Notes under the pieces: generated by a model
Told to the model about the DNA's origin: nothing
The model's input: the letters and a program-made list of their open reading frames with translations, nothing else
The model's database searches: none
Made by a program: the position numbers and the translations under genes
Assembly (NCBI GenBank): GCA_016212845.1
Contig: JACRDR010000248.1
Location: 1-10,343 of the forward strand
Length of the DNA: 10,343 nucleotides
Direction of reading: 5' to 3'
Origin: Elusimicrobiota bacterium
GTDB taxonomy: Bacteria > Elusimicrobiota > Elusimicrobia > UBA1565 > JACRDR01
Part shown: piece by piece, positions 1 to 6,175 of the stretch
How positions within the stretch are numbered: the first letter of the stretch is position 1
Layout: each line of letters begins with the position of its first letter

Positions 1-10
1 GGGCGGGCAT
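1..10 (-). other. Possible start of a downstream gene at the window edge
   Basis: On the minus strand the TGA of the coiled-coil gene (12-10) overlaps an ATG (10-8) by one base, as at the M48/PIG-L junction. GGGAAGG lies 3 nt before it. Only three codons are inside the window, so the gene itself cannot be judged. Confidence 0.3.
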
Positions 11-3000
11 CAGCCTTCCCGGGCGGAGCGAGGAGCGCGCGTGACGCGGTCGACCTCGGCCAGGAAGTCGCGCCGGAGCGCCTCGAGCTCGGCCTTGCTG
101 CGGCGGTACTCCTCTTGGAGCGCGAGCTGCAGCGTCTGGAGGCGCTTCTCGCGCCGCTGGAGGTCCTCGGCGGGCTCGAGCTTCTCCCGCATTTCGCCCA
201 GATCGGCGCGCAGCTTCTGCCGCTCGGCGGCCTGCGTCTTCGCGACGTCCAGCTCTCCCTTGAGGGCGGCGACCTGGGCCTCGAGCTCGGCCTGTTTGGC
301 CGCGCCCGTGGAGGACTCGCCGCTCAGGCGCGTCTGGAGCTCGGCGCCCTTGCGCTTTTCGAGCTCGAGCGCGGCTCGGACTTCCGCCAGCTTTTCCTCC
401 GCGGCGTGATCGACGACCGTTTCCCGGGAAGCCTCCTCGAGCTTGCGTTCGAGCTCGGCGGCACGGTCCGCGGAGGCGGCCGCGGCGGCGCCGGCCTGGC
501 GCACGTGCTCGCGCAGTCCTTCGACCTCCGACTGGAGATGGGCGATGCGGGCCGCGGCGTCGGCCTGAGCGCGCTCCGCCTCTTTCATGGCGAAAGCGCG
601 GGCGCGCTCGGCCTCGTGGGCCAGGGCGTTGGCGGCGCCGGCGTCGCGCTGCGCGGCGTCGCGGTCGGCCACCGCGCGCTCCTGGCCGGTCGAAAGCTGC
701 AAGCGCTGTTCGTCCGCGGCGCGGCGGGACTCCTCGAGCTTGGCGACGGCTTCCGCGCGGGCCTTCTCGATCGCCGAGAGCTCCGCGGCGGCGGTGGCGA
801 GCTTGCCCTCGAGCATCGCGGAGCGGGCGCGCTGCTCCTCCGCGACGCGCCGGGCGGAGGCCAGCTGTTCTCCCAGATCCTTGACCTGGACCTCGAGACG
901 GCGCCTCGCCTCGTCGAACGAGCTATCGAGCCCCTGGGCGCGCAGCTCGGCGGCGGCGAGCCCGGCTTCCGCCTCGTGCAATTTGGTCTGGCGGCGCTTG
1001 CTCTCGGCCGCCTCCGCGTCGAGCGCGGCTCGAAGCGCCTCGACTTCCTGGACGCGCTGCGCGAGCTCGCTCTCCGCCTGGCCCGACTTTCCCTCGAGCA
1101 GCTCGACGCGGGCGGTCGCGGCGGACAGGCGGTTCTCGAAGCGATCCTCTTCCTCGCGGCGCTTGGCGAGCTCGTCGCGCGCGGCGGCGAGATCGGCCTG
1201 CAGCGCCTCCTGGTGCTCGTGGGCGATCTTGCGGACCGACTCCAGCGAAGAGGCCAAAGACAGCGCCTCTTGTCGGGTCGTCTCGCCCTGCGCGCGCTCC
1301 ATGTCGAGCGAGCGCTCGAGACCCAGCGCCCGGTCCGAGGCGGCCCCGGCGGCGGCGACCGCCTCGCGGAGCCGGTCGTTGAGGGCGTCGATGTCGGCCT
1401 GCAAGCGCAGCGCCCGGGCCTCGGCGTCGGCGCGGGCCGTCTCCACCTCGTGGCCCGAAGTGTCTCGGATGCGGCGATAGTCCGACTCGAGAGTCTCGAG
1501 CGCGAGCTTCAGCTCCTTCGACTTCGCCTCGGCGGCCTCTCCGGCGCGGCGGGCCGCGTCGCGCTCGGCGGTGAGCGCGCCCTCGCGCGACGCGTTCGCC
1601 TTGGCCTCCGCGAGGAGCCGCTGCTCCGAGGACAAAAGCTTCGTGCGCGCGTCCTTGAGGTCCCCCTCCAGCGCGCGGCACCGCTGCGACGAGCTTTCGA
1701 GGGCGTGGTCGAGCTCCTTCACCCGGCCCGCGGCCTCGTCGCGCTCATGGGACGCCTTCGCCAGCGCGGCGCGCGAGGCTTGGAGCTGGCCTTCGAGGGC
1801 GGACGCGCGGGCCTGCACTTCGGCGCGTTCTCCCGCGGAGCCTTGCCGGGCCTGCTGTATCTCGAGCTCGAGGCGGGCGCTCGAGGCGGTGAGCTCCACC
1901 GCCCTGGCGTCGGCGCCGTCGGCCGCGCGGCGCGCGGCGTCTCGCTCGCCGATGAGCGCGGTCTCCCTCGCGGCGGCTTCGGTCAACTCCGCCGTCAGCG
2001 CGCGCTCTTGGCGGCGCGCGGTCTCGCGCGCGGACAGGACCTCGGAGTTCGCGGCGTCCACCTTTGCGGCGCCTGCCGAGACCGCGTGCTCGAGCTCCCG
2101 GATCCGGGCCTTGAGCTGCTCGCGATCCTCGATCGCGTGGGACAGCGTATCGCGCGCGGCGGAAAGCTGGACCTCGACGGTCTCGACGCGGGCCTGGGCC
2201 TCGCCCCGCTCGCGCGCCATGTCGCGATGGGCGCCCTCCATCTCGCCCTCGAGCGCCTTGATGCGCGCGGTGAGGCGGCCCTGGTCGGCCTCGCGCTCCT
2301 CGAGGTGCCGCCGGAGCTCGTACGCCTCGGCCGCGAGGTTTTCCACCTGCTTGCGCCAGATCTGCTGGATCTCCGCGGCCTGGTCCTCCGACCGGGAGAC
2401 GACGTCGCGCGTGACGCGCACGATCGCCTCGAGCTCCTTGGCCTTCGAAGCGCTTTGCGAGCGTTCGAGCTCGTTCTTGACGGTTTCGGTGCGAAGCCGG
2501 GTCTGCTGCTGCTCGATCAGCTGACGCGCGCGGAGAAGGTCCTGCTCGCGCTCGGCGAGCGCGCGCTCCGCCTCGCGCAGGCGGTTCTTGAGGTCGGCGT
2601 CGCGCGCCGGGTCCGCGGGCGCCGCCGAAGGCGAAGGCGCGTCCGCCTCGGGCGTCCGCTCGTGGTCCTTGAGACGGGTGAATTCGAGCTCCTCGAAGAG
2701 AGCCTGCCGTTCGAGCTTCCAGGCCTCGAGCGACTCCTGAGCGAGGCGAAACTTGCCGGCGGGGTCTTGGTCGCCCGGACGCGGCTGCAGCCGCTCCATC
2801 TCGCGCAGGTGAGTCTCGAGCTGGGCGAGCCGGCGCTCGACGGAGGCGATCAACTGGCTCTTGAAGGCCTGGGCGGAACGCTCGATCTGGATGCGCCGGG
2901 TCGCGAACTCCCGCTCGAGGCGGTCGCGCCGCTCCTCGACGGCGCCGGCCTCCTTCTCGAGCGCCCGCAGGCGCTCCAGCGCCCAACGCAGCGCCATCCG

Positions 3001-3087
3001 CGCGGTCTGGAGGTTCTGGATGCCCTCGATGTCCGAAAGGATCGAGCGCGGGTCCGGAGTTCCGGGTTCTTGTCCGGGTTCGGCCAT
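10..3087 (-). CDS. Very long cytoplasmic coiled-coil protein, function unknown
   Basis: Encodes about 1025 residues dominated by Ala, Glu, Arg, Gln and Leu in heptad-like order. No signal peptide, membrane segment, Walker A/B or SMC-type ATPase head is visible, so it is probably a cytoplasmic structural or scaffold rod. Order: short N-terminal tail, helix about 25-100, Pro/Gly break about 101-110, helix about 111-143, Pro/Ala-rich linker about 144-162, then nearly unbroken coiled coil to about residue 1010 and a basic tail. A motif like RDAARRAG recurs three times and a block like LREAVAAAG twice, suggesting internal duplication. I chose ATG 3087 (start MAEPGQEPG). An in-frame GTG at 3114 lies inside the spacer of the predicted promoter, upstream of the -10 box, so it would not be transcribed. 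The ATG has no obvious Shine-Dalgarno. Similar composition occurs in filament-forming proteins such as FilP or crescentin, but composition alone does not show homology. Confidence 0.85.
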   Translation of the reverse strand: MAEPGQEPGTPDPRSILSDIEGIQNLQTARMALRWALERLRALEKEAGAVEERRDRLEREFATRRIQIERSAQAFKSQLIASVERRLAQLETHLREMERLQPRPGDQDPAGKFRLAQESLEAWKLERQALFEELEFTRLKDHERTPEADAPSPSAAPADPARDADLKNRLREAERALAEREQDLLRARQLIEQQQTRLRTETVKNELERSQSASKAKELEAIVRVTRDVVSRSEDQAAEIQQIWRKQVENLAAEAYELRRHLEEREADQGRLTARIKALEGEMEGAHRDMARERGEAQARVETVEVQLSAARDTLSHAIEDREQLKARIRELEHAVSAGAAKVDAANSEVLSARETARRQERALTAELTEAAARETALIGERDAARRAADGADARAVELTASSARLELEIQQARQGSAGERAEVQARASALEGQLQASRAALAKASHERDEAAGRVKELDHALESSSQRCRALEGDLKDARTKLLSSEQRLLAEAKANASREGALTAERDAARRAGEAAEAKSKELKLALETLESDYRRIRDTSGHEVETARADAEARALRLQADIDALNDRLREAVAAAGAASDRALGLERSLDMERAQGETTRQEALSLASSLESVRKIAHEHQEALQADLAAARDELAKRREEEDRFENRLSAATARVELLEGKSGQAESELAQRVQEVEALRAALDAEAAESKRRQTKLHEAEAGLAAAELRAQGLDSSFDEARRRLEVQVKDLGEQLASARRVAEEQRARSAMLEGKLATAAAELSAIEKARAEAVAKLEESRRAADEQRLQLSTGQERAVADRDAAQRDAGAANALAHEAERARAFAMKEAERAQADAAARIAHLQSEVEGLREHVRQAGAAAAASADRAAELERKLEEASRETVVDHAAEEKLAEVRAALELEKRKGAELQTRLSGESSTGAAKQAELEAQVAALKGELDVAKTQAAERQKLRADLGEMREKLEPAEDLQRREKRLQTLQLALQEEYRRSKAELEALRRDFLAEVDRVTRAPRSAREG

Positions 3088-3104
3088 AGCGATTCGGCGT
3101 CGAT

Positions 3105-3133
3105 AAGTTAACACCCCCCCGCCGGGTTTTCAA
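3105..3133 (-). promoter_or_regulatory. Sigma70-type promoter of the coiled-coil gene
   Basis: Reading the minus strand, TTGAAA (3133-3128) and TAACTT (3110-3105) are separated by exactly 17 nt. Transcription would begin near 3098, about 10 nt before ATG 3087. The spacer contains a run of seven G on this strand (C7 on plus, 3114-3120). Prediction from consensus match and spacing only. Confidence 0.55.
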
Positions 3134-3146
3134 TGCCCATTCAATG
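3129..3146. repeat. Direct repeat TTCAATG, 11 bp apart, in divergent promoter region
   Basis: TTCAATG occurs at 3129-3135 and again at 3140-3146, one helical turn apart, in the only AT-rich patch of the 99-bp region between the coiled-coil and VTT genes. The first copy overlaps the -35 box of the coiled-coil promoter. It could be a regulator site or a second -35-like element; chance is possible for a 7-mer. Confidence 0.35.
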
Positions 3147-3151
3147 TAAAT

Positions 3152-3180
3152 TTAATATCCCGCCGGGCGAATGCTAACAT
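3152..3180 (+). promoter_or_regulatory. Possible promoter of the VTT/oxidoreductase unit
   Basis: TTAATA (3152-3157, 4 of 6 to consensus) is followed after 17 nt by TAACAT (3175-3180), which lies 6 nt before the GTG start at 3187. This would give a leaderless mRNA. A competing -10, TAATAT at 3153-3158, has a better hexamer but only a poor -35 (TTCAAT, 18-nt spacer) and would give a leader of about 20 nt. Confidence 0.35.
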
Positions 3181-3186
3181 CGCCGG

Positions 3187-3804
3187 GTGAGCGACCTTCT
3201 GCGCGGCCTCCTCGAGCGCGTCTCGGCCCTGGGACTCTGGGCGCCGGCGGCCTTCGTCGCGCTCTACGCCGCCGCGGCCGTGCTGATGGTGCCGGGCTCG
3301 CTCCTAACGCTCGGCGCCGGCGCGGTCTTCGGTCCCGTGAAGGGCGCCGTCCTGGTCTGGCTCGCGGCGACGCTCGGCTCGACCCTCGCGTTCGCCGCGG
3401 GACGCACGATCGCGCGCGGGCTCGTCTCGCGGCGGCTGGGCGCCGACCCCCGGCTCGCCGCCGTCGACGCGGCGATCTCGCGGGACGGCTGGCGCGTCGT
3501 CCTGCTCCTCCGGCTTTCACCATTGTTCCCGTACAACGCGCTGAACTACGTCCTTTCGCTCACGGGCGTGACCGCGCGCGACTACGTCTCGGCGACCGCG
3601 CTCGGAATGATCCCCGGCACGCTCCTCTACGTCTACATCGGCTCGCTGGCGGGCGGCGTCGCGGGACTCGGCGGCGCCCGGACCCGCACGCCGCTCGAGT
3701 GGCTGCTCTACGCCGCGGGGTTCGCGGCGACGATCGGCGCGGCGGTACTCGTCGGCCGCTCCGCTCGGCGCTCTCTGGACGAGAGCCTCGGAGGAGCGCG
3801 ATGA
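3187..3804 (+). CDS. TVP38/TMEM64 family (VTT-domain, DedA-like) membrane protein
   Basis: A 205-residue inner-membrane protein of the VTT (SNARE-associated/DedA-like) superfamily. Visible marks: hydrophobic segments at about 15-45, 53-72, 102-125, 137-160 and 172-192; the re-entrant-loop motif FGPVKG (48-53); and the family core RLSPLFPYNALNYVLSLTGV (109-128) followed by a Tyr and LGMIPGT (139-145). Members of this superfamily are implicated in moving or scrambling lipids across membranes; the substrate here is unknown. The start is GTG 3187, since the N-terminus MSDLLRGLL aligns with the usual family length and no Shine-Dalgarno competes elsewhere. Its TGA (3802-3804) overlaps the ATG of the oxidoreductase by 4 nt, so the two are co-transcribed and probably translationally coupled. 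Fusions of these two modules in one polypeptide are known in other bacteria, which supports joint function. Confidence 0.92.
   Translation: MSDLLRGLLERVSALGLWAPAAFVALYAAAAVLMVPGSLLTLGAGAVFGPVKGAVLVWLAATLGSTLAFAAGRTIARGLVSRRLGADPRLAAVDAAISRDGWRVVLLLRLSPLFPYNALNYVLSLTGVTARDYVSATALGMIPGTLLYVYIGSLAGGVAGLGGARTRTPLEWLLYAAGFAATIGAAVLVGRSARRSLDESLGGAR
3790..3795 (+). promoter_or_regulatory. Ribosome binding site GGAGGA of the oxidoreductase
   Basis: GGAGGA lies 5 nt before ATG 3801, inside the last codons of the VTT gene. It fixes the start of the oxidoreductase at the ATGA overlap. Confidence 0.8.
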
Positions 3805-5297
3805 CCGCCGAGTTCGAGCCCCGCGGCGAGCACGACGCCCGCCTGCTGGAGCGCGTTCGCCCCGCGGGCCGGAAGAACCCGGAGCCGGCCCCCTCCGATA
3901 ATCTCGTCGTCGTCGGCGGCGGACCTGCGGGTCTAGTCGCGGCCTCCGGCGCCGCCGGACTCGGCGCGAAGGTCGCCCTCGTCGAAAAAAGGATGCTCGG
4001 CGGCGACTGCCTCAACTTCGGCTGCGTCCCGTCCAAGGCGCTGGTCCGCGCCGGCCGCGCCGCCGCCGACGCCAAGGCCGCCACATCTTTCGGCGTCAAC
4101 GTATTCCCCGGCGCCTCGATCGATTTTCCCGCCGTAATGGAGCGCGTCCGAGCCGTGCGGGCGGAGCTCTCCGCCAACGACTCCGCCGAGCGCTTCGAGA
4201 AGCTCGGCGTGGACGTCTTCTACGGCGAGCCGGAGTTCGTCGGGCGCCAAGCGCTCGTCGTCGACCAAAAGACGCTCCGCTTCGCGCGCGCCGTGCTCTG
4301 CACCGGCGCGCGGCCGAACCGGATACCGATCCCGGGCCTTTGGGAGAGCGGCGCCCGCACGAACGAGTCGATCTTCCAGCTCACCGCGACACCCAAGCGG
4401 CTGCTCGTCATCGGCGCCGGCCCCATCGGCGTCGAGCTCGCGCAGGCCTTCGCGCGCCTCGGCGTCGAGGTCACCCTGCTCGAGGCCCAGCACGGCCTGC
4501 TCCCGCGCGAGGACGCCGAGGCCGCGGCGATCGTGCGACGGGCGCTGGAGGCGGACGGCGTCCGCTTCCGCTGCTGCGTGCAGATCGCCTCCGTCGCGCT
4601 CGAGGGCGCCGTCCGCCGCGTACGCTTCGCCTCGAAGCACGGCGACCCCGAAACCGCCGATTTCGAGGAGATCCTCGCCGGCGCCGGCCGCGTGCCCAAC
4701 GTCGAAGGCCTCGGTCTCGACGCCGCAGGCGTGTCCGCGAACGCGCAGGGGGTGGTCGTCGACGATTTTCTCCGCACCACCAACCCGCACATCTTCGCCG
4801 CGGGCGACGTCTGCCTTTCCTCGCGCTTCACGCACGCGGCCGACGCCGCCGCCCGCTTGGCGATCCAGAACGCGCTGTTCTTCGGCCGCCGCCGCTGGAG
4901 CTCGGTCGTGATCCCGTCCACCGTCTACTCCGATCCCGAGCTCGCCCACGTCGGCGTGCAAGCCTCCGACGCCGTCGACACGTTCGCCGTTCCGCTCTCG
5001 GAAGTCGACCGCGCCGTCCTAGACGGCGAAACCTCCGGCCTCCTCAAGCTCCACGTCGAAAAGGGAACCGATAAGATCGCCGGCGCGACCGTCGTCGCGC
5101 GCCACGCCGGCGACTTGATCAACGAACTTTCCTCGACGATGACGAACGGCGTCGGTCTTAAAGCCCTCGCGCAGGTCGTGCGCTGTTATCCGACGCAGTC
5201 GGAGGCGCTCAAGCGCGCCGCCGACGCGTACAACCGGACCCGCCTGACCCCGACCGTGAAGGCTTGGCTGGGCCGCTGGCTCGATTACAACCGGTAG
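3801..5297 (+). CDS. FAD-dependent class I pyridine nucleotide-disulfide oxidoreductase (mercuric-reductase-like), VTT partner
   Basis: A 498-residue flavoprotein. FAD is bound by GGGPAG (39-44) and the second FAD motif IFAAGDV (331-337). The redox-active disulfide is C70-C75 in GGDCLNFGCVPSK. The NAD(P)-binding Rossmann motif is GAGPIG (205-210). The C-terminal dimerisation domain carries YPTQSE (463-468), with Tyr where lipoamide dehydrogenase and glutathione reductase have the catalytic-base His. The 32-residue N-terminal lead with NPEPAP just before the FAD motif resembles the linker of fused VTT-oxidoreductase proteins. Mercuric reductase is unlikely: there is no N-terminal heavy-metal domain and no C-terminal Cys-Cys pair. 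The electron acceptor is unknown; the coupling suggests a membrane-associated thiol, quinone or lipid-linked substrate (inference). The reading frame stays open upstream through the VTT gene, but the GGAGGA site decides the start. The 3' end overlaps the DUF4344 gene by 13 bp, tail to tail. Confidence 0.92.
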   Translation: MTAEFEPRGEHDARLLERVRPAGRKNPEPAPSDNLVVVGGGPAGLVAASGAAGLGAKVALVEKRMLGGDCLNFGCVPSKALVRAGRAAADAKAATSFGVNVFPGASIDFPAVMERVRAVRAELSANDSAERFEKLGVDVFYGEPEFVGRQALVVDQKTLRFARAVLCTGARPNRIPIPGLWESGARTNESIFQLTATPKRLLVIGAGPIGVELAQAFARLGVEVTLLEAQHGLLPREDAEAAAIVRRALEADGVRFRCCVQIASVALEGAVRRVRFASKHGDPETADFEEILAGAGRVPNVEGLGLDAAGVSANAQGVVVDDFLRTTNPHIFAAGDVCLSSRFTHAADAAARLAIQNALFFGRRRWSSVVIPSTVYSDPELAHVGVQASDAVDTFAVPLSEVDRAVLDGETSGLLKLHVEKGTDKIAGATVVARHAGDLINELSSTMTNGVGLKALAQVVRCYPTQSEALKRAADAYNRTRLTPTVKAWLGRWLDYNR

Positions 5298-6079
5298 TGC
5301 GGCGCCAGCAGGCGCTTCCAGGCGTCCTTGAGATGCAGGTATTCCTCGCGGCAGGTTTCGGCTCGCGCTTTCGGGAGACTTCCGCGTCCGATCAGGCCGG
5401 CGTATTTTCGGGGATGGGCGCCGTAGACGAGACAGAGGATGTTGTAGGCTCGCTGGCGGTCGACGGAGTGCTCGTCCGCGAAATCCGGACTCGACTCCCG
5501 GGCGCTGAGTTTGTACTCGAGAGCGGCGACTTGGGCGGCCTCGGCGCCCGCGGGTCCCGAATCGAGAAGGATCAGCGTGGCGAACTGGTCGACCGCGTCC
5601 TCTTCCCGCCCGACGGTCGGAAGCTTATAGGCGTCGATCAGCGCGTGGCCAACTTCGTGGTAAAAGGCGTGCAGGACGTCGGCGAGCGCGACGTCCGGCG
5701 CGGAGCGGCGCGGCGAGACGTGCGGGCGGATGCGCCGCGTGGAGTCGCCGAGCAGCTCGTGGCACATCCGGATGCGGCGCTTCTCGGGGAGGTAGTACGC
5801 GTTGGGCTCGCCGCAATCCTCGGCGACGACCGGAATGTCGAAGGGGAGCGCGTAGTGGGCGTTCAGCGCGTCGATATGGTCCTCGAACAGCCGCGAACCC
5901 TTGAGGAGCTCGGCCCACTTCTCGTTTCGGACCCTCTTGGGCTCCCGCCACTGTAGGAGGAAGCGGCCGGCGGGAAGAACCGCTTCGACCTCCTTCACGG
6001 CGCCGATCTCAGGCACGGGGGCGGGAGCGACGACGGAACCGGCGGCGAGAACGGCGGCCAAGGCCAGGGCGTCGGTCAT
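5285..6079 (-). CDS. DUF4344-type putative zinc metallopeptidase, probably exported
   Basis: 264 residues. The zinc-protease motif HEVGH is at 141-145, with a likely third ligand in GREEDAVDQFA (157-167; E159 or E160). Other hallmarks of the DUF4344 putative metallopeptidase family are visible: DCGEPNAYYLP (88-98), IRMCHEL (103-109), EH-x2-D-x-QR followed by YNILC-x2-YG (203-220), and CREEY with a Trp-x3-LLxP tail (243-260). The N-terminus (about 1-24) is hydrophobic and Ala-rich but lacks a Lys/Arg, so it is a weak signal peptide or signal anchor. C89/C106 and C216/C243 could form disulfides if it is exported. The ATG at 6079 is the first possible start, because an in-frame stop lies three codons upstream (after AGG and GGA). 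It follows the PIG-L gene by 96 nt on the same strand and may share its transcript. Substrates of this family are not established. Confidence 0.88.
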   Translation of the reverse strand: MTDALALAAVLAAGSVVAPAPVPEIGAVKEVEAVLPAGRFLLQWREPKRVRNEKWAELLKGSRLFEDHIDALNAHYALPFDIPVVAEDCGEPNAYYLPEKRRIRMCHELLGDSTRRIRPHVSPRRSAPDVALADVLHAFYHEVGHALIDAYKLPTVGREEDAVDQFATLILLDSGPAGAEAAQVAALEYKLSARESSPDFADEHSVDRQRAYNILCLVYGAHPRKYAGLIGRGSLPKARAETCREEYLHLKDAWKRLLAPHYRL

Positions 6080-6087
6080 CCTTCCCT

Positions 6088-6093
6088 AGTCTA
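6088..6093 (-). promoter_or_regulatory. Possible -10 element (TAGACT) of the DUF4344 gene
   Basis: TAGACT lies 8 nt before ATG 6079 on the minus strand. No -35 is visible at 16-18 nt. The intervening AGGGAAGG touches the ATG and is too close to act as a normal Shine-Dalgarno. Weak on its own, it fits the pattern at other gene starts here. Confidence 0.25.
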
Positions 6094-6115
6094 GCCGGGA
6101 GGCGGGACCGGACCC

Positions 6116-6129
6116 GGGCCGGCGGGCCC
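6116..6129. other. GC hairpin between PIG-L and DUF4344 genes
   Basis: GGGCC (6116-6120) can pair with GGCCC (6125-6129) around a 4-nt loop, within the 96-nt gap. There is no T-run on either strand, so it does not look like an intrinsic terminator. It might stabilise or separate the messages. Such hairpins arise easily at this GC content. Confidence 0.25.
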
Positions 6130-6175
6130 TAACATAGGAAGAGCGAAGCGCCCAGGCGGAACAAAGGATCCGGCA

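Noticed and set aside
115..3111. Open frame of nearly 1000 codons antisense to the coiled-coil gene
   Set aside because: It is in codon register with the real gene, so stops would arise only where that gene uses TTA, CTA or TCA, codons rarely used at this GC content. Its translation is Leu/Gly/Arg-rich with no recognisable domain.
3171..3800. Upstream extension of the oxidoreductase frame through the VTT gene
   Set aside because: The extension translates to Arg/Pro-rich nonsense, while the other frame encodes a clear VTT protein, and GGAGGA plus the ATGA overlap fix the start at 3801.
3801..5297. Mercuric reductase (merA) annotation and a mercury-resistance operon
   Set aside because: No N-terminal metal-binding domain, no C-terminal Cys pair, and no merR, merT or merP gene nearby; the neighbour is a VTT protein.
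6116..6129. Intrinsic terminator after the PIG-L gene
   Set aside because: The GC hairpin has no T-run on either strand.
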